Source: Roseovarius sp. UBA6217 (GTDB lineage: Bacteria > Pseudomonadota > Alphaproteobacteria > Rhodobacterales > Rhodobacteraceae). From it: a stretch of DNA of 44,256 nt. The number at the start of each line of letters is the position of its first letter. Within the stretch, counting starts at the first letter, position 1. The position numbers and the translations under genes were made by a program. The DNA is taken from NCBI GenBank assembly GCA_002421985.1, contig DISF01000056.1, forward strand, positions 46,157 through 90,412, given 5' to 3'. Of the stretch, positions 17,617 to 25,788 are shown one piece after another. The notes beneath the pieces were generated by a model. It was not told where the DNA came from, ran no database searches, and was given only the letters and a program-made list of their open reading frames with translations.

Positions 17617-18582
17617 ATGACCGGATCACCCACATGGGGCGTGGTGGCCACGATCAAGGCCCCCGCCCGCGACATCCTTAATTTCGCCGCCCATCACCTC
17701 GATCTGGGCGCGCACCGCGTGCACGTCTATCTCGACGCGCCCAACCCGGAAGCGCAGCAGGCGCTGCGCGATCATCCCAAATGCCGGGTGATCCTGTGCG
17801 ATGAGGACTATTGGAGACGCCGCCGCCGCAAGGGCAGCCCCGAGGCGCATCAGCCGCGCCAGAGCCTCAATGCCAGCCATTGCCTGCAACGCCGCCCGCA
17901 GGTGGATTGGCTCGCCCATATCGACGTGGATGAATTCCTCTGGCCCGAGGCCCCCCTGCCCGCGCAGCTTGCCGCCCTGCCCGAGGACGTGCTCAGCGCG
18001 CGGGTGCGCCCCGTCGAGGCGCTCGCCCCCGACCCCGACGACCCGCCCCCCGAGGGGGTGGCGTGGTTCAAGTCCTGCGCCCGCCTGCCGGGGCAACGCC
18101 GTGTGGAAACCGAGGCGATCTATCCCGTGCACGGGGCCCATCTCAACGGCGGCTTCCTGAGCCATGTCGCGGGCAAGGTCTTTGTGCGCACCGGCGTGCC
18201 GGGGGTGCATATGCGCATCCACAACGCCTTTATCGGGCGCGAGATGGACGCAAGCCCGCCCGAGCTTCCCGCTACCCGGCTGTGCCACCTGCACGCCACC
18301 GACTGGGCGCATTGGCGCGCCACCTATGCCTATCGCCTTGCCCAAGGCTCGTATCGCGAGGGGCTGAAACCCACCGCCCCCGACGGCAGCGGGCTCAACA
18401 TGCACGCGCTGTTTCGCACGCTGGAGGCGGCGGGCGGCGAGGCGGCGCTGCGGCGCTTCTGGCACGAGGTCTGCGTGGCCACACCGGACCTGCGCGCGCG
18501 ACTCAAGGCGCATGGCCACCTCCATGCCATCGCCCTGGATCTGGGCGCGAAACGCGCGCGCCACTTCCCCGAGACGCGCTGA
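17617..18582 (+). CDS. Glycosyltransferase family 2 (Glyco_tranf_2_4-like)
   Basis: This 321-aa soluble protein begins with TWGVVATIKAPARDILNFAA and HLDLGAHRVHVYLDAPN, the start of the Glyco_tranf_2_4 domain, with the metal-binding HIDVDEFLW about 100 residues in. An aromatic/His-rich C-terminal half ends in a helix. Such proteins are common in Rhodobacteraceae surface-glycan loci; the acceptor is unknown. The start is ATG 17617; the longer frame upstream runs through the structured GC-rich interval and is not family-like. It is the fourth glycosyltransferase-like gene in the first 19 kb. Confidence 0.85.
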   Translation: MTGSPTWGVVATIKAPARDILNFAAHHLDLGAHRVHVYLDAPNPEAQQALRDHPKCRVILCDEDYWRRRRRKGSPEAHQPRQSLNASHCLQRRPQVDWLAHIDVDEFLWPEAPLPAQLAALPEDVLSARVRPVEALAPDPDDPPPEGVAWFKSCARLPGQRRVETEAIYPVHGAHLNGGFLSHVAGKVFVRTGVPGVHMRIHNAFIGREMDASPPELPATRLCHLHATDWAHWRATYAYRLAQGSYREGLKPTAPDGSGLNMHALFRTLEAAGGEAALRRFWHEVCVATPDLRARLKAHGHLHAIALDLGAKRARHFPETR

Positions 18583-18593
18583 GAGGCCGAGTT

Positions 18594-18723
18594 GACCGGC
18601 CATTGCACATGATGTAAGGCAGGCGCAGCGGGCGGTCCGGGAAGGGCCGGTCGTGCAATGGTTGCACGCGCCCCGAACACAGATGTGCGGGCCAAGGCAA
18701 GTGTCCGCAAAAAGCGGATACAC
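18594..18723 (+). promoter_or_regulatory. Structured 5' leader of the DEAD-box helicase gene
   Basis: Three pairings can be drawn: gaccggcc (18594-18601) with ggccggtc (18645-18652); ccattgcac (18600-18608) with gtgcaatgg (18653-18661); and gtgcaa (18653-18658) with ttgcac (18662-18667). They share bases, so they exclude one another. A last hairpin gtgtccgc-aaaaa-gcggatacac (18701-18723) ends directly at the ATG and includes the only SD-like purine stretch. The arrangement suggests leader control of translation; this is an inference from sequence only. Confidence 0.4.
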
Positions 18724-20250
18724 ATGACCACATTCAGCGATCTCAACCTCAATCCCAAGGTTCTCAAGGCCGTTCAAGAGGCCGGATACGAAACGCCCAC
18801 CCCCATTCAGGCCGATGCCATCCCCCCTGCCCTCGAAGGGCGCGACGTTCTGGGCATTGCCCAGACCGGGACCGGCAAGACCGCCGGGTTCACCCTGCCG
18901 ATGCTGTCGCTTCTGGCCCGCGGGCGCGCCCGCGCGCGGATGCCGCGCAGTCTTGTGCTTTGCCCGACGCGCGAACTGGCGGCGCAAGTGGCCGAAAGCT
19001 TCGACACTTATTCCAAATATCTCAAGCTCACCAAGGCGCTGCTCATTGGCGGCGTCAGCTTCAAGGAACAGGACAAGCTCATCGACAAGGGCGTTGACGT
19101 GCTGATCGCCACGCCGGGCCGCCTGCTCGATCATTTCGAGCGCGGCAAGCTCTTGCTCACCGGCGTGCAGATCATGGTGGTGGACGAGGCCGACCGGATG
19201 CTTGATATGGGCTTCATCCCCGATATCGAGCGGATTTTCAGCCTGACGCCCTTTACCCGGCAGACGCTGTTTTTCTCGGCCACCATGGCGCCCGAGATCG
19301 AGCGCATCACCAACACCTTCCTGCAATCGCCGGTGCGCGTCGAGGTGGCCCGGCAGGCCACCGCAAGCGAGACCATCGACCAGCATGTGGTGATGATAAA
19401 GCCGTCGCGCCGCGAGCGTGCCGATTCCGAGAAACGCGACACGCTGCGCGCCATCATCGACGCCGAGGGCGAGGCCTGCACCAACGCGATCATCTTCTGC
19501 AACCGCAAGATCGACGTGGACGTGGTCGCCAAATCGCTCGGGAAACATGGCTATGACGCCGCGCCCATCCACGGCGACCTCGAGCAAAGCCAGCGCACGC
19601 GCACGCTTGACGGGTTCCGCGCCGGGGAATTGCGCTTTCTCGTGGCCTCTGACGTGGCCGCGCGCGGGCTCGATGTGCCTGCGGTCAGCCATGTGATAAA
19701 CTACGACGTTCCCGGCCACCCCGAGGATTACGTTCACCGCATCGGGCGCACCGGCCGCGCAGGCCGCGCGGGCAAGGCAATCACGATCTGCAATCCGCGC
19801 GACGAAAAGGCGCTGGCCGCGATCGAGGCGCTGATCCAGAAGACCATCCCCCGGCTCGCCGATCCCACCGCCCCGCGCCCCGCGCAGGACGAGCTTGACG
19901 CCGCGCTGGCCGATGACCATTCGGCCGCGAAACCCGAGCGCAGCAGCAACACCGGGCGCAGCCGTGGCATCAGCCGAAGCCGTGGCAGCAGTCGTCGCAA
20001 GACCGACGCCGCGCCCGACACCGCCCCCGAGCCGGTCATCGCCGAGACCGCCCCGGCCCCGATCACAGCCCCCCCCGCCACTGACGAGCGCCCGCCCGCG
20101 CCCCGGCAGGACACGCCCCCCGTCGAGCGCAAGGAGCGCCACACGCGGGGCGGTGACAGGGGCGGCGACACCGGCGCGAGGGTCGTCGGGATGGGCGATC
20201 ACGTGCCCGGCTTCATCGCGCTGAGCCTTGACGAGCGGCGCACCGGCTGA
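18724..20250 (+). CDS. DEAD-box ATP-dependent RNA helicase (RhlE-like)
   Basis: This 508-aa RNA helicase carries the Q motif YETPTPIQ, motif I AQTGTGKT, motif II DEAD (VVDEADRMLDMG), motif III SAT and motif VI HRIGRTGRAGR. The C-terminal 120 residues are low complexity, Arg/Ser- then Pro/Ala-rich, with a final GDHVPGFIALSLDER; such tails bind RNA non-specifically. RhlE-type helicases act in ribosome assembly and mRNA turnover, often in the cold. I placed the start at ATG 18724, where the family begins (FSDLNLNPKVLKA); an ATG at 18658 would add 22 residues overlapping the leader hairpins. Confidence 0.93.
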   Translation: MTTFSDLNLNPKVLKAVQEAGYETPTPIQADAIPPALEGRDVLGIAQTGTGKTAGFTLPMLSLLARGRARARMPRSLVLCPTRELAAQVAESFDTYSKYLKLTKALLIGGVSFKEQDKLIDKGVDVLIATPGRLLDHFERGKLLLTGVQIMVVDEADRMLDMGFIPDIERIFSLTPFTRQTLFFSATMAPEIERITNTFLQSPVRVEVARQATASETIDQHVVMIKPSRRERADSEKRDTLRAIIDAEGEACTNAIIFCNRKIDVDVVAKSLGKHGYDAAPIHGDLEQSQRTRTLDGFRAGELRFLVASDVAARGLDVPAVSHVINYDVPGHPEDYVHRIGRTGRAGRAGKAITICNPRDEKALAAIEALIQKTIPRLADPTAPRPAQDELDAALADDHSAAKPERSSNTGRSRGISRSRGSSRRKTDAAPDTAPEPVIAETAPAPITAPPATDERPPAPRQDTPPVERKERHTRGGDRGGDTGARVVGMGDHVPGFIALSLDERRTG

Positions 20251-20282
20251 ACAGGACCGCCTCAAAAGGACAGCCTGCGCCG

Positions 20283-21566
20283 TTATCGCGCGATCACGAT
20301 ATCGGCGCAAAGCCCAGCCAGACGCTCGCTTTCGCCCATTCGCAGGCTTCCCCCGTGGGCGCGCGCCACATCCACCACGATCGACAGGCCCAGGCCCACG
20401 CCGGTGCCGCGGTTCTGGTTGCGCGCGGGCTCCAGCCGGGCGAAGGGGCGCAGCGCCTCCTCGCGGCTCTCGGGCGGGATGCCCGGCCCGTCATCCTCGA
20501 CCCGGATACGCAGGCTGTGCTCTGACAGAACCACCGACACCTCGGCCCGCGTGCCATAACGCACCGCGTTGGTGACAAGATTCTCGACCGCGCGCCTGAT
20601 TCCATCGGGGCGCAACGCGATGGTGCCCTCCCCCTCTGCCGCGATCAGCGCCACCGGCACCTTGGCGCGCTGCAAGTCGTCCACCACACGAGCCACCAGC
20701 GCCAGCGGATCAACCGGTTCTGCCTCGTCCTCTTGCGCCCCACGCGCGAAATCCAGAAACCCGTCGACAAGGCGCTGCATGTCATCGACATCGCGCAGCA
20801 TCGGCGCGGCCTCGTCCTCGTCGAGCATGGCAAGCCCCAGCCGCAACCTTGTGAGCGGCGTGCGCAGATCGTGGCTCACGCCCGACAGCATCAGCGTGCG
20901 CTGCTCGATCTGCCGCTCGATCCGCGCGCGCATATCGACAAAGGCCCGTCCCGCCGCGCGCACCTCGGTCGCGCCCGCAGGCCGGTAGGGCACATGCCGC
21001 CCGCGCCCGAACGCCTCTGCGGCCTGCGCCAGCCGGGTGATCGGGCGCAACTGGTTGCGCAGATAGAGAAACGAGACCACCGTCATCAGCGCGCCGAACA
21101 CCATCATGTTGACCAGCAATTGATGCGGTTGCCGCGCCGAAAGATGCCGGCGATCGACAACCACCCGAAGCAGCCCTTCGTCGCGCCGGAAATAGAGCGC
21201 CGCCTTGTCATCATCGGCAAGCGCCACCCGCAACACGCCGGGAAAGGCTGCGTGCAACTCGCGCGCCACCACGATGCCCGAGAAATCATACCAAAGCCGC
21301 GTGTCCCCCTTGGGCAAGTCCGCCTCCGGGACGGTCTGCACGTCGATCCCGAGCCTCTCGGCAATCGAGCCATCCCCGGTATCGAGCACGAGACGTATCT
21401 CGCGCGTCATGGTCTGGGTCATCTGCCGGGTGACCCCTTCGAAATGGCGCTGGATGAACACCACCGACACCACCAGCAGCAGCGTCACCACCGGCAAGAG
21501 CAGGATCAGCGTCGTACGACCATAAAGGCCACGGGGCAGATAGGGTTTGAACCAGCGAAACGACAT
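20283..21566 (-). CDS. EnvZ-like sensor histidine kinase, no adjacent response regulator
   Basis: This 427-aa membrane kinase has a first membrane helix at about 19-38, a periplasmic sensor of about 110 residues, a second helix (152-170) and a HAMP domain. The H-box is VSHDLRTPLTRLRL (His232), the N-box NLVTNAVRYG, and the ATP-lid motifs DDGPGIP and GVGLGLSIV. No response-regulator gene is beside it, so it is an orphan by position. The start is ATG 21566; a longer frame to 21614 adds 16 residues and would overlap the divergent hydrolase start, leaving 47 bp for both promoters. Confidence 0.9.
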   Translation of the reverse strand: MSFRWFKPYLPRGLYGRTTLILLLPVVTLLLVVSVVFIQRHFEGVTRQMTQTMTREIRLVLDTGDGSIAERLGIDVQTVPEADLPKGDTRLWYDFSGIVVARELHAAFPGVLRVALADDDKAALYFRRDEGLLRVVVDRRHLSARQPHQLLVNMMVFGALMTVVSFLYLRNQLRPITRLAQAAEAFGRGRHVPYRPAGATEVRAAGRAFVDMRARIERQIEQRTLMLSGVSHDLRTPLTRLRLGLAMLDEDEAAPMLRDVDDMQRLVDGFLDFARGAQEDEAEPVDPLALVARVVDDLQRAKVPVALIAAEGEGTIALRPDGIRRAVENLVTNAVRYGTRAEVSVVLSEHSLRIRVEDDGPGIPPESREEALRPFARLEPARNQNRGTGVGLGLSIVVDVARAHGGSLRMGESERLAGLCADIVIAR

Positions 21567-21613
21567 GGCTAAACTTACGCCTGACCGCGCCGGGATGAAA
21601 GAGCGAGACCGCA

Positions 21614-22552
21614 ATGACCGACCCCAACCCCTCGGATATGGCCCCGCCCGCGGGCGCGCCGCGCGATCTTGGCGGCGGGATCCGCGCGATCCTCGCTCCC
21701 AACCCCTCGCCGATGACCCATTGGGGCACCAATACCTATCTTCTGGGGCACCGCCGCCTTGCGGTGATCGATCCGGGGCCGGATGATCCCGCGCATCTCG
21801 CGGCGATTCTCGGCGCGCTTGGCCCCGGCCAGAGCATCAGCCATATCCTTGTCACCCATGCCCATCTCGATCACGCGCCGCTGGCAGCAAGGCTCTCGGC
21901 CGAGACCGGCGCACCGGTGCTGGCCTATGGTGATGCACGCGCGGGCCGCAGTGCGGTGATGACAGGGCTGGCCGAGGCTGGCGAAATCGGCGGCGGCGAG
22001 GGGGTGGATGCCGGTTTTGCCCCCGATGTGCCGCTCGCGGATGGCGAGATCGTGACGGGTGACGGCTGGCAGATCACCGCCCACTGGACGCCGGGGCATT
22101 TCGGCAATCACATGTGCTTTCAGTCGGGTGAGACGATGTTCAGCGGCGACCTGGTGATGGGCTGGGCCAGCACGTTGATTTCGCCGCCCGATGGCGATCT
22201 GACACAGTTCCGCGCCTCCTGCGCGCGCCTTGCCGGGGCGAGGCCCGCGCGCCTGCTGCCCGGTCACGGTGCTCCGGTCGCGGACCCGGCGGCGCGCATC
22301 GGCTGGCTGCTCGCCCATCGCGACGCGCGCGAGGCCGCGATCCTTGCGGCGCTTTCCGATGGCCCCGCCTGCGCGCACATGCTCGCCGCGCGCATCTACA
22401 CCGACACCCCCACCGCCCTGATGCCCGCCGCCGCCCGCAACACCCTCGCCCATCTGCTTGACCTGATGCAGAAATCGCAGGTCAAACCCCTCGCCCCCCT
22501 AACCCCGCAGACCCGCTTCAGCCTGCCCTCCGCCATGCGCAAAAGACCCTGA
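21614..22552 (+). CDS. Metallo-beta-lactamase-fold hydrolase (LACTB2-like)
   Basis: This 312-aa soluble MBL-fold protein has the metal motif THAHLDH, further ligands in TPGHFGNHMCF and SGDLVMGW, and a final His in LLPGHGAPV. A winged-helix-like C-terminal region (DGPACAHMLAARIY) fits the LACTB2/RNase-like hydrolase group, which includes endoribonucleases and thioesterases. The specific substrate is undetermined. It is divergent from the histidine kinase, and its stop lies 58 bp before the tRNA-Asn gene that bounds the island. Confidence 0.9.
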   Translation: MTDPNPSDMAPPAGAPRDLGGGIRAILAPNPSPMTHWGTNTYLLGHRRLAVIDPGPDDPAHLAAILGALGPGQSISHILVTHAHLDHAPLAARLSAETGAPVLAYGDARAGRSAVMTGLAEAGEIGGGEGVDAGFAPDVPLADGEIVTGDGWQITAHWTPGHFGNHMCFQSGETMFSGDLVMGWASTLISPPDGDLTQFRASCARLAGARPARLLPGHGAPVADPAARIGWLLAHRDAREAAILAALSDGPACAHMLAARIYTDTPTALMPAAARNTLAHLLDLMQKSQVKPLAPLTPQTRFSLPSAMRKRP

Positions 22553-22610
22553 GATTTTGTGACAAACCCTCTGGACCTCCCCGAAACGCATTGCTATACG
22601 GCCGAAGTGT

Positions 22611-22685
22611 TCCGGCGTAGCTCAGCGGTAGAGCAGTTGACTGTTAATCAATTGGTCGTAGGTTCGATCCCTACCGCCGGAGCCA
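22611..22685 (+). tRNA. tRNA-Asn (GTT)
   Basis: A full cloverleaf is visible: acceptor tccggcg (22611-22617) pairs with cgccgga ending at 22681. The D arm is gctcagcggtagagc, and the anticodon loop ctgttaa in the stem ttga/tcaa gives anticodon GTT. The T arm is gtaggttcgatccctac, the discriminator is G22682 and CCA is encoded at 22683-22685. The tyrosine integrase begins 124 bp downstream in the same direction, so the 3' end is the likely att site. Confidence 0.97.
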
Positions 22686-22740
22686 AATCCCACCGCAAGT
22701 CCTTGATTTAAAAGGAAAGCAGTGCTTTTGGCGCTCACAG

Positions 22741-22762
22741 TGTAGCACAGCACTGTAGCACA
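22741..22762 (+). repeat. Direct repeats TGTAGCACA upstream of the integrase
   Basis: Two exact copies of tgtagcaca (22741-22749 and 22754-22762) start 13 bp apart, close to one helical turn, between the tRNA-Asn 3' end and the integrase start. They could be arm-type binding sites for the integrase or an excisionase, or an operator controlling integrase expression. Confidence 0.5.
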
Positions 22763-22809
22763 AGATCACGCAGCTTCGGCTCGGTCGTCTCTGAATCGGA
22801 GACCGATCC

Positions 22810-24711
22810 ATGGGAATGGCAACCCACCTCTTCCTGCGCGGCACCATGTGGACCTGGCGCCGGCGGTGGCCGGGGTTTTCCACAAAAACCCGACATCTGC
22901 AGCTCTCGTTGCGCACCCATGACCGCGCGATCGCGCGTATATTGGCGAGCAGACTGACCTACGAAAGCAACAGGATGTTCGACGCAATCACACTGGGCGA
23001 GTTGTCCCCCGCCGAGGCAAAGGCCTGGCTCGAATCCGTCATCCGGACCGAGCTGCATCGAGTTGAGCGACAGCGCATGATCGCGCGGCTCGATCCGATG
23101 AGCGCGGCCGATGATCCCCGTTATGATTGGGCGACGGCGCAGGCCTGGCGCCTGTTTGCTGAACGTGGACTGAACCCCGCGCTTAGCCCCGCCGAGGCGC
23201 GCACTCTCGATGCCGAGGGCGCAAGCGCGCCTGATCTGGCCGCTCTGGCGGGCATGCTCGACCTGCTCGGGCGCGATGTGACCTCGGAAGCGGGCGTGAA
23301 CAAGATGATCGCCGCCGCACGCGAGGCACTCTCGGCGGCACTCGGCGCGCCCAAGCTGCAAGAGCGCCCGTCGGCCATGACCATCTTGCAGTTGCGCCAG
23401 TTCCTGATTGCCGGGAAAGCGGCAGCATGGCAGGCATCGAACGCCATGCCTGACCCCCACCTTGACTGGGCGCGCGATTTTGCGCTGGCGCTGGTGCAAA
23501 GCCCGCGCTTGCCTGAGGGCTTTTCGACAAGCACGCCAGGCGAGGTGCCGCTGCCAGCCCCCCTGCCCGATCCGGGGGTAATCACCCCTCTGCCGCGCCC
23601 TCAAATGGCCCCCCTCGGGGCAAGCGCGCTGCAAAGGCCGCTCTTTGACCCGAATCTTCTGGCGCTCGTCGAGCGCATCAATGCCGACAAGGACCGCAAG
23701 AGCATCAAGATCGACACCCGCAAGCAACTCGTGTCGGGCGCCAAACTGTTCATCGCGGCGACGGGCGTCGAGCGTGTGACCGATATCGACCAGCAGCATC
23801 TGAAATATTTCAAGGGTGTCTTGCAAAACCTGCCCAAATCCTACGGCAAAAGCCCAAAGGATTCCGAACGCAGCATTGCGGAAATTCTTGAGCGCGCGAA
23901 AACCCTGCCAGAGGACCAGGTTGGGCTCTCGGCGCGCACGATCAACGGCCACCTTGATCGCTTCTCACTCATCTTTCGCGTGGCGAGAAGCGAGAACCTG
24001 AAGATTTCTGGCGATATCCAGATCGAGCTTTTGCGTGTGCGCGAAACCAAACGTGCCCGCGACAAGCGCGCGGCGTTTTCACCGGAGCAGGTTCGCACAC
24101 TCTTCGAACACCCGATCTGGACAGGCAGCACCAATCACAAGCGGCGCCATGTTCCCGGAAAGCTCGTGTTGAAGGATGGCCTCTTTTGGGGGCCGCTCCT
24201 CGCAGCCTACAGCGGCGCAAGGCGCGAAGAGGTGCTGGGGCTGGCGCCGGAAGACTTTGACGTCATCGAAGAAATCCCCTGCTACCACATCCGTGACAAT
24301 GCAAACCGAGGGGTGAAAACCCTCTCTTCCGAACGCATCATCCCAATTCACCCGCATCTTGTTGATCTCGGCCTGCTCAAACACGTTGCAAAGGCGCGGG
24401 CCAAAGGAGAACGCGCGATCTTTCCAGAGCTCATCTCGACGAACGACACCGAATCCTTCGGCGACAAAATCTTTTACAACTGGGACAAAGCGCTCGACAT
24501 CCAGTTTGACGGCAACCCCGAAGGGCTGTGTTTCCACTCCTTCCGCCACTACGTGATCTCATTCCTCAAGCGCGACGCGACCGTCACCGACAAGCTCCGC
24601 CGTGACCTCGTTGGCCATGTCGGAAAAGATGCGCATGACGAAAATTACGATGAGGCCTCGACGATGACCGCGCTCCTGCCCGTTGTGGAGCGGCTCCCAC
24701 GGGTGTTTTGA
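22810..24711 (+). CDS. Tyrosine-type site-specific integrase (island integrase)
   Basis: This 633-aa tyrosine recombinase has an N-terminal domain (THLFLRGTMWTWRRRWPGFS) of the DUF6538 type. A long variable region and a SAM-like core-binding domain (about 285-400) follow, then the catalytic domain. Active-site residues are Arg471 in YSGARREEV, H576-x-x-R579 in HSFRHYV, His603 in GHVGK and Tyr613 in ENYDEAS. The set is complete, so it may be active. It lies directly downstream of tRNA-Asn in the same orientation, the classical position for an integrase that uses the tRNA 3' end. The start ATG 22810 has GGAG 8 nt before it. Confidence 0.95.
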   Translation: MGMATHLFLRGTMWTWRRRWPGFSTKTRHLQLSLRTHDRAIARILASRLTYESNRMFDAITLGELSPAEAKAWLESVIRTELHRVERQRMIARLDPMSAADDPRYDWATAQAWRLFAERGLNPALSPAEARTLDAEGASAPDLAALAGMLDLLGRDVTSEAGVNKMIAAAREALSAALGAPKLQERPSAMTILQLRQFLIAGKAAAWQASNAMPDPHLDWARDFALALVQSPRLPEGFSTSTPGEVPLPAPLPDPGVITPLPRPQMAPLGASALQRPLFDPNLLALVERINADKDRKSIKIDTRKQLVSGAKLFIAATGVERVTDIDQQHLKYFKGVLQNLPKSYGKSPKDSERSIAEILERAKTLPEDQVGLSARTINGHLDRFSLIFRVARSENLKISGDIQIELLRVRETKRARDKRAAFSPEQVRTLFEHPIWTGSTNHKRRHVPGKLVLKDGLFWGPLLAAYSGARREEVLGLAPEDFDVIEEIPCYHIRDNANRGVKTLSSERIIPIHPHLVDLGLLKHVAKARAKGERAIFPELISTNDTESFGDKIFYNWDKALDIQFDGNPEGLCFHSFRHYVISFLKRDATVTDKLRRDLVGHVGKDAHDENYDEASTMTALLPVVERLPRVF

Positions 24712-25191
24712 GAAAGGCATGAAGGTCCTGCGAGACGATGGCGTGAAACCGTTGGCAAGCTGCTGCGTCGGAGCCAGGTCGTCGGATGCGGACAAAGGTC
24801 ACCGCGCGCGGAGCCCATGCAACCGAAATTACGGAGGGTCCACGTGTGGAAACCGTAATTTCGGTTGCATGGGCGAGCACGTGGGGCACAAAGGACGCAT
24901 CTCGATGATCTGGCTTCGAAGGGCTGCTGCGTAGGTGAAGGCTTCGAGGGGGCGGGGTGCGGGGCGGCAAGCCCCGCGAAAAGGCAACCTGGCCTGAAAT
25001 CAGGGATGCCCCGAAAGTTCCATGCTATACCGTTCCCAGACGTCGGACGCTCGAGCCCCACACGGCCATCATCCAACGTAGTCTGACCTAAAGAACCGCG
25101 TTCATTGGGGCTCAAAAGCCCGGGCCGTCATTCACTTCGGCTTGCTCCGGCACTGGCTCGGGTTCGCTCGGATCCGTTGACGGGCCAATGA
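24712..25191. other. Non-coding interval after the integrase
   Basis: No gene was recognised; frames on both strands lack family signals. The interval holds the perfect inverted repeat at 24813-24874. Base composition is more mixed than in the core genome, as is common in island junk between modules. Confidence 0.4.
24813..24874. repeat. Perfect 22-bp inverted repeat with 18-nt loop
   Basis: The left arm 24813-24834 (starting gcccatgcaaccgaaatt) is exactly complementary to the right arm 24853-24874 (ending cggttgcatgggc). The loop contains a further short tccac/gtgga pairing. There is no T-run on either side, so this is not a standard terminator. It lies 101 bp after the integrase stop. Confidence 0.85.
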
Positions 25192-25401
25192 GCAGCACGA
25201 ACCCAAGCCCGCACCCTGATCCGGCAGCATCAGGGTGCCGTCGAAGCGCTCGCCGCCCGCCTCGAAGACGAGCGTGAGCTTGCAGGCGAAGACCTGCACG
25301 CCTTCTTTCGCAGCACAGAAACCGACACCACCAGCCCCCCGACCGAGGCCCAACCTCGCCCCCAGCCCCCCCAAATTCCGGAGAACTCCCGTCTGGAATA
25401 A
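25192..25401 (+). pseudogene. C-terminal fragment of an FtsH/M41-like AAA protease
   Basis: An open stretch after a TGA at 25189 translates as ARTLIRQHQGAVEALAARLE and then DERELAGEDLHAFF, ending in a Pro/Thr-rich tail and TAA at 25399. The pattern (helix with A-LI--H--A---LA--L, then E-L-G-E-h) is that of the last helices of M41 peptidases such as FtsH. The ATPase and protease domains and a start codon are missing, so I read a 5'-truncated relic of an island-borne protease. The assignment is by pattern memory only. Confidence 0.45.
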
Positions 25402-25605
25402 CTTTGACCAACCCCCCGCCGCGCGCCGCGCTGCCGCCCGCGCCACCCGCACCTTCTCTGCGCGCCCTCTACAGAGGGAATCTTCCGTGATTTCCAGAGG
25501 TTATCCACATGTTCGCGCAGCAGCGACGCTTCGCTGCCGCCCCCGCCCGGTTCGCCGCTGCTATTGTGATGCCCACAGCGATCGCGCAGCGGACGGAACG
25601 CAAAA

Positions 25606-25785
25606 GTGGCAAGGAAACGGGAACAGCAGGAGCAAGCGGGGGCGCAACAGCGCCCCGCGGCCGCGGCTGCCGACCCCGTGCTTGCCAGACTCGAGAATGC
25701 CCCGCATCCTGCCCTCATCGAACTGGCCCGGCTCCTCGCGCGGCAGGCGGCGCGGGAGCTTCTTGCGGCTCAAAGGGAGGACTGA
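25606..25785 (+). CDS. Small protein upstream of the serine recombinase
   Basis: This 59-codon frame begins at GTG 25606 with a highly charged, Gln/Ala-rich N-terminus (ARKREQQEQAGAQQ) and ends with an amphipathic helix (HPALIELARLLARQAARELL). The stop at 25783-25785 lies 3 nt before the recombinase ATG and its last codons carry the AGGGAGG that serves as the recombinase ribosome-binding site, so the two are probably coupled. Short helical proteins of this kind commonly precede large serine recombinases in alphaproteobacterial islands; function unknown. The start is uncertain because no strong site precedes the GTG. Confidence 0.55.
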   Translation: MARKREQQEQAGAQQRPAAAAADPVLARLENAPHPALIELARLLARQAARELLAAQRED

Positions 25786-25788
25786 CGC

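Noticed and set aside
17626..20310. Very long minus-strand open frame (about 894 codons) opposite the glycosyltransferase and helicase genes
   Set aside because: It is antisense to two well-supported genes and its low-complexity His/Gly/Arg-rich translation is typical of GC-rich antisense frames.
25132..25452. Minus-strand open frame in the interval before the recombinase
   Set aside because: It is antisense to the M41-like fragment, whose plus-strand translation is more protein-like.
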